A DNA stretch of 64,000 nt, taken from assembly GCF_024713945.1 (NCBI RefSeq), contig NW_027461514.1, forward strand, positions 496,001 through 560,000, in the 5' to 3' direction. The position numbers and the translations under genes were made by a program. Below, piece after piece: positions 29,359 through 38,173 of the stretch (position 1 is its first letter; each line of letters opens with the position of its first letter). Below the pieces are notes generated by a model, which saw nothing but the letters and a program-made list of their open reading frames with translations, searched no databases and was not told the DNA's origin. The DNA comes from Dermatophagoides farinae. Its lineage: Eukaryota > Arthropoda > Arachnida > Sarcoptiformes > Pyroglyphidae.

Positions 29359-29481
29359 TTATTTGGATTTTTTTTTGTGTTTTTCATCTTCTGTGTCTGG
29401 CCGGAAAGATAGCATGCAAATGAGAATGGAAAACAGTAATATTTGTGTAAAGTTATAATCGATCTTTTTTACATTAATCAT
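29359..29481 (-). CDS. possible 40-residue single-span membrane protein
   Basis: From the ATG at 29479-29481 the frame reads MINVKKIDYNFTQ, a hydrophobic span ILLFSILICMLSF, and a charged tail ending EDEKHKKKSK. A basic N-side, a short membrane span and a Lys-rich end are typical of small ER membrane subunits. The frame stays open upstream for about 35 codons without an ATG, so a longer spliced product is possible. No homologue recognised; it may be chance. Confidence 0.3.
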   Translation of the reverse strand: MINVKKIDYNFTQILLFSILICMLSFRPDTEDEKHKKKSK

Positions 29482-29831
29482 TCTTCTCAAAATTATCGCG
29501 GCAGAAGAGTATTTCCACTGGCTCGCTAACAGCAAACTGTACGAGTACGAGATTACGTGCAAAACGGAACTACAACTAACTCCAAATTAAAACTTACGCC
29601 GAAATAAGAAGTACAACAATCGCTAATATAGCGCTGTCAAGCCATCTGGTCGGTTGAACTATCGACATCTTTCAATTTTTAAACTAAGGGAGTTTTCTTT
29701 AATTATTTAAAATACAAATAAAAAACATTAATAAAATTTTTATAATCAGATTTTCCAAACAGGAAAATGAGCGCTCAAAGTGCGTGTTAATTACTTAAAA
29801 CCAATCATAGTGCTTTACAGACCAAAGAACT

Positions 29832-31400
29832 ATGATTGTCGATGAACCAGTACCGATTACTAGAAATTTTACTTACGTTGATTTTTCGTCTTCTAATGAA
29901 ATCAGTAAAGTTTTAAATAGCTTTCGTCAATCGATAATTGAAGCGTGCGTCAAACTTGCAATTTGTGATAAAAAAAGCTCAGAAGCGAGCTTGCAAAATG
30001 AGCGATTAAACTTAGCCGGCTTCCCATTGAATGCAGTGGTGGAATCTTCGTTGACGCTTCAAGAAATCACAATTCCTTATAGTCTTCATCTATTTATTTT
30101 TTCTAGACACAATTCTGTTATAATTCAGAACAACGATGAAGTTTCACTTGTGTTTTTACTTGAGCTTACAACCAACATAATCACGCGAAGCAGCATAAAA
30201 TTTACAAATGGTTTGTTCAATTTTTGTATAATTGATTGTTTACCTTTGATGTCTGCGAAAATAACAAATCTTTTTGTAGACAAGCCGAATTTGGTTTGTT
30301 TTTCGCCGAAAAAAGTTTTGGATCTAAAATTCAATGTTCGAGGTATTTTCGAGAATATGTCTTACAAGACAATTACTTTTTTCATTCCAGACAAAAACAT
30401 TTTCTACGTCAGGTTTTTTGACGAGACTACCACAAAAGAATTTAAAGACCAGTGCAATTTACCGATCGATCGCTCCATAGCTTTACACTGCCGAAGTTGG
30501 AACTCTAGTTTTGGGCATCATGTCAGTATTTGCACTCAGTACGTATTTTACCAAGCTTGCCTGTCACTTTTTGTGCTGAACTCACAAAAAAGAATTTATT
30601 ATAATTTTAACGCTTTCATCACTGAAAAATCTTACAGTAATTTTCTGATTTCGGATTCTAGTTTCAATTTTATTATAGAGACGATACTATTGGGCACGGA
30701 GTCCATTTCTGAATACGCTGAACTTATACAGTATATCGCTTATTATCAAGAAATACAAACGCTTTATAGTTTATATCACACACCTAATGAATTTGTTGAA
30801 ATTCCAGCTGATATAGCGGAAGCAATGCTAAACAAGAAGGAAACTTTTTCTTTCATTCCGCACTTTTTAGATAAGCTATTGTTATTAGGTGAACACAGTG
30901 TTTTAAAGTTAATTCTCTCTTATTTACCGAGTATTATCTACATTCTAAAAGATCTTAACCCAGAAAACAGCGTATTTATTTACAGAGAAAAAATCATGTC
31001 CGTTTTTTCTTTAAACTGGTTTGATGTTTCGGATGAAAAATTCAAAGACTCTCACGTTTACAAAAGTTTATCTTTTTTCGAGCTTTTTGCATATTTGCAG
31101 GAGGATACTTCGCTGATTGAAATCATATTCAATTACTTGCTGAACGAATGCAAGAAAAAAATTTTCAACTTGAATCAACAGTTCAATGTTCTTGTTATTG
31201 ATAACGATAGCTTTTTCGCAAAAAGTTTTTTTGTTGATAAACTTATTTCGGTTTTTCAGTCAAATTTAGATCAAATGGTTTCGAATTTCACTAATCGAAT
31301 TTCACTGGCATTTTTTTCTCGTTTCGTTTGCAAGAGGCATTACACAAATTTTAGATTAACCTACAGTGAAAAAAATGGAAAAATGATTGTCATGCAGTAG
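29832..31400 (+). CDS. conserved-looking protein of unknown function
   Basis: A 522-residue ORF starting at ATG 29832. The N-terminal half mixes beta strands and helices (LTLQEITIPYSLHLFIFSR, VSLVFLLELTTNII, ITFFIPDKNIFYVRFFDE). The C-terminal half is helical and rich in Leu/Phe/Tyr. The hydrophobic stretches are too broken for membrane spans. No catalytic or nucleic-acid-binding motif is apparent. A two-part fold of this kind occurs in replication or checkpoint cofactors and in vesicle-tether proteins, but I do not recognise it. Convergent with DMC1, 87 nt between stops. Confidence 0.65.
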   Translation: MIVDEPVPITRNFTYVDFSSSNEISKVLNSFRQSIIEACVKLAICDKKSSEASLQNERLNLAGFPLNAVVESSLTLQEITIPYSLHLFIFSRHNSVIIQNNDEVSLVFLLELTTNIITRSSIKFTNGLFNFCIIDCLPLMSAKITNLFVDKPNLVCFSPKKVLDLKFNVRGIFENMSYKTITFFIPDKNIFYVRFFDETTTKEFKDQCNLPIDRSIALHCRSWNSSFGHHVSICTQYVFYQACLSLFVLNSQKRIYYNFNAFITEKSYSNFLISDSSFNFIIETILLGTESISEYAELIQYIAYYQEIQTLYSLYHTPNEFVEIPADIAEAMLNKKETFSFIPHFLDKLLLLGEHSVLKLILSYLPSIIYILKDLNPENSVFIYREKIMSVFSLNWFDVSDEKFKDSHVYKSLSFFELFAYLQEDTSLIEIIFNYLLNECKKKIFNLNQQFNVLVIDNDSFFAKSFFVDKLISVFQSNLDQMVSNFTNRISLAFFSRFVCKRHYTNFRLTYSEKNGKMIVMQ

Positions 31401-31487
31401 TCAAAAATCAACGTTACAAATCTATTAGAAAAGTTAGTTAGAGATTTATAAAAATAAAAACTAGATAAATGTTATTTCCTAGTTTAA

Positions 31488-32540
31488 TTATTCATTGACG
31501 TCACAAATTCCCAGCGAAGAAAGCTGAAACGTTGCGTCACCAGGAGGCAAAATCGGGCTGTCGTACACTTTACATACTCGCTGGTCGCCTTTTCCAACTC
31601 GGAACATTAGTCTATGTGTGCTTGCATGGCCCAAAACATGCCCTCCGACGGGCTTTACAGGATTAATAGCCATTGTCATGGCTCCTGACGGGTCAGACAT
31701 GACTTGGTTCGTATACACAATTGCGATATTAAACTGATCTGCGAGTTTCTGCAGGCGATTCAGTGTTTTACCTAATAGCTGTTGTCTTTCTGAAAGCTCT
31801 CCTCGACCTGAAAAGTCTACCCGAAACAGCGACATAATGCCATCTATCACCAGTAAACTGAACGGTTCAAGTACCATTTTCGTCGATGCTAAGCAGATGA
31901 GTTGAATCAAATGTTCATGATTATGGGCGCGCGCGTACAAAATGTTGTCTAGCACGGCTTCGGAGTCCAAGTTGAACCGTTCGCATATACTTGCTATTTT
32001 CTCCGGACGGAACGTTCCTTCCGTATCGATATAGCAAATTTTCCCGTTACCACCTGACAGCTCTAATGGCAATTGACCAGTAACACACAAAGTGTGACAA
32101 AATTGTGTCTTGCCTGTTCGGTTTTCACCAAATATTTCCGTCATCGAGCCGGCCTCCAAACCCCCTTGCAAAAGATTGTCCAAAGCGTTACAGCCTGTAG
32201 TTATTTTAATTAAAGAAGATCTTTTTTTCAGCAAGTTTATCCCAGAAATAAAAGTGTCTGTCTGCTCGATTTTTTGAGCACATTCGATAATCTTTTCTAC
32301 CTTTGCGTCGCTGAAACCTTTTATGGCTAAAAGCTCTTTTCTTGTTGCTTGAATTATGCTGAGAGCTGTGTTGTACCCGCTCAGTTTCAGTTTTGTTATA
32401 TCCGCCACATTGATTCCTAATTCTTGTAATTTGTCGACTTCTATAAAAATATCGTCCTCGGTTTCCACAGTCTGAGAAGTCTCCGAAACATCTTCTGTTT
32501 CCACTTCAGCTTCGATCTGAACCGTTTTTTTGCCAGCCAT
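31488..32540 (-). CDS. DMC1: meiotic recombinase DMC1
   Basis: A RecA-family strand-exchange recombinase, 350 residues. An acidic N-terminus leads to a helix-hairpin-helix (LGINVADITKLKLSGY, then LLAIKGFSDAKVEKI). Walker A is G138-E-N-R-T-G-K-T145, Walker B is LLVID (229-233), and the core has FSGRGELSERQQ and TNQVMSDPSGAMT. The choice of DMC1 over RAD51 rests on SLFRVDFSGRGEL and the tail PVKPVGGHVLGHASTHRL with KVYDSP, which agree better with DMC1 (notably apicomplexan forms). It implies a meiotic cycle. The Walker A residue normally Phe (GEFRTGKT) is Asn here, as in some apicomplexan DMC1s. The start ATG is at 32538-32540. Confidence 0.88.
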   Translation of the reverse strand: MAGKKTVQIEAEVETEDVSETSQTVETEDDIFIEVDKLQELGINVADITKLKLSGYNTALSIIQATRKELLAIKGFSDAKVEKIIECAQKIEQTDTFISGINLLKKRSSLIKITTGCNALDNLLQGGLEAGSMTEIFGENRTGKTQFCHTLCVTGQLPLELSGGNGKICYIDTEGTFRPEKIASICERFNLDSEAVLDNILYARAHNHEHLIQLICLASTKMVLEPFSLLVIDGIMSLFRVDFSGRGELSERQQLLGKTLNRLQKLADQFNIAIVYTNQVMSDPSGAMTMAINPVKPVGGHVLGHASTHRLMFRVGKGDQRVCKVYDSPILPPGDATFQLSSLGICDVNE

Positions 32541-32987
32541 TATTTATTTAGTTATGAAATTAGTCGTGCTCTTATTAAGCTAGCTTACACACACATTGCG
32601 TCAAATGTTTTCCTTTTATGTAAATATGAGTTATTTATTTAAATGTGATTATTACATTGCGAATTCATTCTACCAGGTCAAATTTAAACATTACTGAAGT
32701 ATTTTTTTTAAAGAAATTCAAAACACAATAAATATCATTATTTTTTTAAATTGGGTATGTTACAAAATTAATTCCCGTTATACCGATAGTGCTATTTTCT
32801 GATTTTAACAAAATTGTTGGAAGATCATTTGGGCTGCAACAAATTAAGAAATATAGCAATTAACCCTAATAGCAAAAAACTGACATGTTTTGTTTACATG
32901 TTTTATAAATTATTAGTAGATTGAAAATATTTTTCTGCATGATGCATGCACAAATCTTAGGTAGCGTATATATTGAGAAACATTAAG
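32541..32987. other. divergent intergenic region
   Basis: About 450 nt of AT-rich DNA separates the reverse DMC1 gene from the forward coiled-coil gene and should carry both promoters. It has short T and A runs and a small palindromic patch (GCATGATGCATGC near 32938). An AACCCTAA octamer occurs once at about 32862. No RNA gene or ORF is convincing. Confidence 0.5.
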
Positions 32988-33825
32988 ATGTCCGTTGTAC
33001 TGTAAGTTAGCAAAGTTGATCAATTTTAGAACGACTGAAAATTCAATTGATTTTGAACAAAAAAAGGAATCGCCAGCTCTTTCTTACGAAAGAATTATTT
33101 TACAAGAAATCGAAAAACTAAGTACAATTTACGAGTTCTTGGTAGCACAAAAGTCGTCAGTTGATGCTCAAATAGAAAAGTTAAATGCGTTAAATGTTCC
33201 TGACAACAATAATTATACCGTAAAAAGCGAATACAATGAACAAATTAGCCAGCAACTGCAAGAGTTCGTAGATAAAATTCAGCTTTTCAACGTGGAAATC
33301 GGAAACAAAAAAACTAGAATTTTGCGACTGGTTGAAGCAAATAAAAAACTAAACAATTCCGTGCCCGAATTTTTGAAATTTATAAAGAACGACTATAAAG
33401 CAGTGGCTTACAAAAGAACAGAATACGCTAAGCATTTGGAACTACTGGTAGATGAAGAAAAAAGATTATTGAATCAGCTCGATGAAGTCAACGACACGTT
33501 CGACGAGATGAAATCAAGACGTCACCTGACTTATGGCTGCTTGGTTCCCCATAAAATGAACACAAACGTAATTAAGCCAGTCGATAAAACAAACAGTGCT
33601 GACTTTAAAAACTCGAAACAAAAAAGCAAATCGAGTAGGCCAAGTAAAGAAATAAAAAAACTTAAGCAGAATGAATCTACCGTTAAAAAAGTAGAAATAG
33701 CGGAAAAAAAAATCAACGTAGAAAGTGATAAGAGCGCCGAAAATAAGGACACGACTGTTTCAAAAAAGAAAACAAACAAATCAGGCAAAAACGCAAAAAA
33801 CCATAAGAAAAAAACCAAGGCGTAG
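32988..33825 (+). CDS. coiled-coil protein with Lys-rich C-terminus (two exons)
   Basis: A 269-residue protein. Exon 1 is only 14 nt of coding sequence (32988-33001, ATG TCC GTT GTA CT). A 28-nt intron follows (33002-33029; GTAAGT at the 5' end, GATCAATTTTAG at the 3' end) and then exon 2 (33030-33825). Splicing gives MSVVLTTENSIDFEQKKE; without it the frame has only a TTG. Residues 20-165 are heptad-rich coiled coil (IILQEIEKLSTIYEFLVAQK onward). The last 85 are very basic and Ser/Lys-rich, which suggests nucleic-acid or ribosome-biogenesis association and nuclear localisation. Family not recognised. Confidence 0.68.
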
Positions 33826-34046
33826 ATTGTTTTCCTCATTTAGAGTTACTCAATATTATTGTTTGCATGACTATTGCGCGTCTCAATAATTTGATCGAAT
33901 TGTAATATATGTAAACTTGCCTAAAATTGATTTGTACATTTTATAGTGGTAATGTGGGTGTTTGCATATTAAGTTTCATTTTCATAAACAGAATTGAAGT
34001 CTATTGACTTTGTTGAAAACGAAATTGTTAACTTGCTTTTTTAAAC

Positions 34047-34124
34047 ATGGTAGTTGCGCATTGTTACTCCCCAAGTGATGGAAAACATTGGAGCGAAGAA
34101 AAATTTGAGTGTTGGTTTAAATGA
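34047..34124 (+). CDS. upstream ORF overlapping the next start (ATGA)
   Basis: A 25-codon frame, MVVAHCYSPSDGKHWSEEKF..., whose TGA overlaps the ATG of the 34121 gene in the tetranucleotide ATGA. The arrangement fits a regulatory uORF or termination-reinitiation. The peptide itself has no recognised match and chance cannot be excluded. Confidence 0.25.
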   Translation: MVVAHCYSPSDGKHWSEEKFECWFK

Positions 34125-35059
34125 AGTCTGAATACGTCATTTATTTGCTGGTAGATGAGAAAAACAAAGAATCTTTTGATGAAATCGATAGTCGTTTGGC
34201 AGAGCTTAAATTGAATAAGGTTATATATCTAACGTCGATAAGTTCCGCTAAATTTTTGATATCTACGATCAAGTTTCGCTATGCCATACTGGTGACGTCA
34301 CCAGAAAAGTTTTTACAATATGAAGAACCGTTGTTCAAAATAATGAATTACATTATTTTATTTTCAACGTTGTTGAACAGTACGACAATTAACGAACTGC
34401 TGAAAAAACGAAACATAAATTATTTTTCGTGTTTTAAAAGCGATGTAATCGACGAAATTGTTAAAGCAACGAATAATGTTGATAAACTACCAGCTTCAAC
34501 TACAAATATAGACTATTCAGAAACATCTGTAGGTGGGACAGAAAGTTGTACTGAACTAGAAAAAGACCTCGTAACAGATGCGCTGGCAAAAAGCTTGCGC
34601 AGTGCTGTCAGGATTGACTCGTTAGAAACGCAGACTATGAGCATCGATATTGCAGACTATGCGGTTAATCAAAGGAAGAAAATGCATCGTACAGATTTAT
34701 TTGAGGGAAACAAAGTTACGGATTTTGATTCGCCATACGCGTCGCGTGCGTCCGTAATTTCGCCTAAATTGCATTTTTTGATAAACAATAATACAGATGA
34801 CGACTATGAAAACGTGAACAAGTCAACAGACAAAGATGCCGGCGGTAAAGAAGAACTGTTTTTAGACAAATATTACGAAAAAGTTTACAAGCAGTTGAAG
34901 CTGGGAAAGAGCGCGTCGTCGGCGCCAAAAAAAACGTTCGAACCTAAACGAGGCATGGAAAACATTCCGGAAGATATTTTGAACATAATCAAGGAATCGA
35001 ATAACCACAATTTGCTTATCTGTGACGATATTCTTAAGTTAGCTGGGTTGTTTAGTTGA
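34121..35059 (+). CDS. unknown protein with alpha/beta N-terminal domain
   Basis: A 312-residue ORF from ATG 34121. Residues 1-110 alternate strand and helix like a small Rossmann-type domain (EYVIYLLVDEKNK, LKLNKVIYLTS, FRYAILVTSPEKFL, NYIILFSTLL). The middle is Thr/Ser/Asp-rich and probably disordered. The C-terminus has an amphipathic helix pair (LFLDKYYEKVYKQLKLG, then PEDILNIIKES). No catalytic residues stand out. It lies directly upstream of COPB2 on the same strand with about 130 nt between them. Not recognised. Confidence 0.6.
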   Translation: MKSEYVIYLLVDEKNKESFDEIDSRLAELKLNKVIYLTSISSAKFLISTIKFRYAILVTSPEKFLQYEEPLFKIMNYIILFSTLLNSTTINELLKKRNINYFSCFKSDVIDEIVKATNNVDKLPASTTNIDYSETSVGGTESCTELEKDLVTDALAKSLRSAVRIDSLETQTMSIDIADYAVNQRKKMHRTDLFEGNKVTDFDSPYASRASVISPKLHFLINNNTDDDYENVNKSTDKDAGGKEELFLDKYYEKVYKQLKLGKSASSAPKKTFEPKRGMENIPEDILNIIKESNNHNLLICDDILKLAGLFS

Positions 35060-35188
35060 TAAATTAGAAGCACAATTATATTGTATTTTTGACTCTCTGT
35101 TCGGTCATAGCTATAAAGTGAATAAGACGTAATTTCTATTTTTTTTGTGGAATAGCTTTTAGTTACATTATTTTACGTTTATAAAATT

Positions 35189-37939
35189 ATGAAGATAAAG
35201 TCTAGTAGCTTGTTGAATTCCGACAGAATCAAGGCCGTTTGTAAGGCTGATGATTACTACAAATTCGTTTGTACTTCGTACACAGGCAAGGTAATCTACA
35301 TGAACGTTTCAAAACTTCCGTACCAAAACTATTCCGATATTGAAATGACGTGGGAAACAAATCTGAAGGCCGGAGTGCTACGGGCTGTGACGTATTCAAG
35401 TTTTTTGGATCAAATACTTGTTGCAGGAAATTCAGGCTTTTTGTATTTTCTAGACCCTCTGACCGGTAAAAAAGTTAACGAGATAAAAATTCATGACGAC
35501 TATGTTCGGGGATTGCTGCTGCATCCAACATTCCCATTGTTGCTTTCGTATTCAGACGATGAAACGGTGAAGTTATTTTATTTACAGCCGGACATCATAG
35601 ATTGCTTATGCTTGTTTAAAGGCCACAGCGACTACGTGATGTCGTGTGAATGGAGTGCTCCAGGCTCATTTGACTTCATAACAGTGTCACTAGATAATAC
35701 CATAAAAGTTTGGTCTATCCCTCAAAACATTATTTCCGTGCTCGAATGGTCCAAAGGGCGACAAGCTCTGCAAAGCGATTTTTACAACAAACTGATTGAT
35801 TGCTCAGAAGAAAACGTATCTTATCAGACAAACATTTCGACTGCGCACTATAAAGGAATAAACTCAGTTGTATCAGTCTGCATCGGCAATAAAAATGTTA
35901 TTGTGACTGCTTCAGATGACGAGACAATTCACTTTACTGACGTACTTTCCAAAAAATTATTGCGAAAAATGGACTCGTTCAAAAGCGCTGTAAACAAGCT
36001 TTTTTACTTGGAAAAACTAAACTTAATAGCAGCTTTGCTCGAAGACGGGTACGTGGTTTTTATCGATGTTGACAACTACGAAATACATTCTCGAATAGCG
36101 ACGCATTTAGGAAGGCTTTGGTCAATTGACGCAGATGAAGACGTGATTGTTATTGGTGGAGACTACGGTGTTGAAGTGTTTTGCATGGTGAATATGCGGC
36201 CCGCTTTAGCTTTTTCGAACAGTCAGCAATTCGTAATAGCGAGAACAACTGAAATCTGGACAATAAACTTCAACACACTTAATTTTGATCGGGTTAACTT
36301 CAAGTTGCCTTTGAACCAAAATTTTAGAAAATTAGGTGACTTAACTTTTAGACCGACCGATGTTCAATTTTCCGATAACGGCAAATGGCTTTTGCTGGCA
36401 AACGAAAAAGAATGGGCAATAGTTTCTGCCCAGTCGCTTCGACACAAACTAGAGGGCCAGGAGTCATTGATGAAATGGTATGGGAACGATTTAGTAAGCA
36501 TTGCGAACAATTACAGTAACGCAACAGTTTCCGTACAAAATATTAACAATGAAAAGTTGGCAGAAAAAACTTTAAAAAAGCGGGTTGTAAGCTTTGAAGT
36601 TGTTAGGGATTATTTGATTACCAATACCCAAAGCGAAATTGATATAATACATATTCCAACGTGGAAGAAAGTCGGGAGAATCGCAATTTCAGATATTAAT
36701 TCGTTTCATGCAAAAGTTAATGACAATAAGCTGCAGCTTTTTGTATGCCAGGATCACGGAAACAGTCATTACGTTTTCAACATGAAAGATCTAAAACACA
36801 ACGAAAAAACTAACAACATGGTCTCGGCAGAAACGTCAGAGGCGACTAAATTCTTAAAATCAAATTACCAGATTTATAATCAATTTTCTAACGGCTTGTT
36901 TAACATCAGTCCGCAAGGAGATTTGAGTTTATATATCGCATCATTTGTTTACGACTACCCACGTGTTAAGCAGGTAGAATCTTCATATGTAGTTAATTCT
37001 CTATATTGGGAGCAGAATAATTATCTGATTCTACTAGACAAAGATTACGCAGTGCAGCTGTACAAAATAGACGAAAATTTAATTAATTTGCTTTTGAAGG
37101 TCGAAAATGGAGAGTGGGACGCTAATTTGTTCGAAAAGATAGAGCATAAAGACCAAATTAATTTCGACGCCTTATCAAGATTTTTAGCAAGCAAAGGAAA
37201 GATAGACTGTGCTTTGGAATTACTTGGATCAGCCAATTTAGATCAAAAGATTAACCTTGCCATTGAATACAAGCAGTATGGCATAGCTTTTGACCTATTA
37301 AAAAATAACGACAGGTGGTATTCACCGAAAAAGAAAACTTTAATCTGGAAACGTTTAGCTCACGAATTCTTAAATTCAGGCGTTTTTGATAAAGCTCACT
37401 ATTGTTATGAACAAATAAATGATTTTTCAAATATACTACTCATAGGTTTTTGTCTGTCGGACATCAACATCTTGATTAATTTATTCAAGAAAATACTGGA
37501 GACATACTATTTAAATTTTTTGATTGAAGCGGAAACGAACGAGCGAATAGACTATAGCTCGCTTCGCCAAGACAAAAATAGAATAAAAGTGGCATTGATC
37601 GGTAACGAAACGCTTTATACACTATTTGTTTCATTGCTACTAACGCATCAACATTACATTGTTATTTCTTTGTTGGTGTTGCTCGAAAAAGAATATATTT
37701 GTGCTTATTATTGTCGTGCATACGTTCCGTCCGAGTTGGAAAATTTGCTGGCAGAGTTTAATTTAAACTTCGAAATGCCTGACAATATAGAAGCATTAAA
37801 AAATGTTGAGCAGTTGATAAAAAACAGACTATTTCATAAAGATCTTTATCCTGGACTCCAAGAAATTTCTGATTTTGACTTAGCCAGCGAGCTAGCGTCG
37901 CTCGGAGAAGAAAATTTTTTGTCCGCTATTTTTCTATAA
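35189..37939 (+). CDS. COPB2: coatomer subunit beta' (beta'-COP)
   Basis: A COPI vesicle-coat subunit for retrograde Golgi-ER transport. The 916-residue length is typical. The first WD40 propeller is evident: SDRIKAVCKADDYYKFVCTS, then YTGKVIYMNVSKLP, HDDYVRGLLLHPTFPLLLSY with SDDETVKLF, and FKGHSDYVMSCEWS with LDNTIKVW, in the order seen in beta'-COP, where this propeller binds KKxx cargo tails. A second divergent propeller follows (about 330-600), then the helical solenoid (from about 610: ALSRFLASKGKIDCALELLG). The acidic end EISDFDLASELASLGEENF resembles the beta'-COP tail. The gene is uninterrupted. A coding-like frame immediately downstream (37938-38153) is in another phase. Confidence 0.9.
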   Translation: MKIKSSSLLNSDRIKAVCKADDYYKFVCTSYTGKVIYMNVSKLPYQNYSDIEMTWETNLKAGVLRAVTYSSFLDQILVAGNSGFLYFLDPLTGKKVNEIKIHDDYVRGLLLHPTFPLLLSYSDDETVKLFYLQPDIIDCLCLFKGHSDYVMSCEWSAPGSFDFITVSLDNTIKVWSIPQNIISVLEWSKGRQALQSDFYNKLIDCSEENVSYQTNISTAHYKGINSVVSVCIGNKNVIVTASDDETIHFTDVLSKKLLRKMDSFKSAVNKLFYLEKLNLIAALLEDGYVVFIDVDNYEIHSRIATHLGRLWSIDADEDVIVIGGDYGVEVFCMVNMRPALAFSNSQQFVIARTTEIWTINFNTLNFDRVNFKLPLNQNFRKLGDLTFRPTDVQFSDNGKWLLLANEKEWAIVSAQSLRHKLEGQESLMKWYGNDLVSIANNYSNATVSVQNINNEKLAEKTLKKRVVSFEVVRDYLITNTQSEIDIIHIPTWKKVGRIAISDINSFHAKVNDNKLQLFVCQDHGNSHYVFNMKDLKHNEKTNNMVSAETSEATKFLKSNYQIYNQFSNGLFNISPQGDLSLYIASFVYDYPRVKQVESSYVVNSLYWEQNNYLILLDKDYAVQLYKIDENLINLLLKVENGEWDANLFEKIEHKDQINFDALSRFLASKGKIDCALELLGSANLDQKINLAIEYKQYGIAFDLLKNNDRWYSPKKKTLIWKRLAHEFLNSGVFDKAHYCYEQINDFSNILLIGFCLSDINILINLFKKILETYYLNFLIEAETNERIDYSSLRQDKNRIKVALIGNETLYTLFVSLLLTHQHYIVISLLVLLEKEYICAYYCRAYVPSELENLLAEFNLNFEMPDNIEALKNVEQLIKNRLFHKDLYPGLQEISDFDLASELASLGEENFLSAIFL

Positions 37940-38153
37940 CGTTTTTACATTAGAGAAGTCAAAAATATTACCTTTATTAAAATTTGATTATTATCAAATC
38001 CATTTTCCACAGTTAGCAGTAACTGCATGTATAAAAATCGCAGAAGATTTGACTACTGGATTAGTTAGACACGTGATTAGATTGTGCAAAGTTCAAGGTA
38101 CTGTAGAGGAAAATTTAATTAGACAGATCAAGAATTTGCTTGTCAGTTTTTAG
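37938..38153 (+). CDS. orphan coding-like frame / possible last exon
   Basis: Directly after the beta'-COP stop, in a different phase, a frame of about 71 codons runs to a TAG at 38151-38153. It reads ...KILPLLKFDYYQIHFPQLAV, then TACIKIAEDLTTGLVRHVIR and a final helix EENLIRQIKNLLVSF. The helix-loop-helix look is reminiscent of a histone-fold protein. It has no ATG. Acceptor-like sequences (TTACATTAG, TTAGAG) sit just 5', so it may be a 3' exon of a small gene whose first exon I could not place, or a decayed segment. Confidence 0.3.
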   Translation, partial: NVFTLEKSKILPLLKFDYYQIHFPQLAVTACIKIAEDLTTGLVRHVIRLCKVQGTVEENLIRQIKNLLVSF

Positions 38154-38173
38154 AAGCGTATTAGTAAAACGTT

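Noticed and set aside
32858-32872. AACCCTAA telomere-like octamer
   Set aside because: Single occurrence in AT-rich DNA, not an array; no subtelomeric context.
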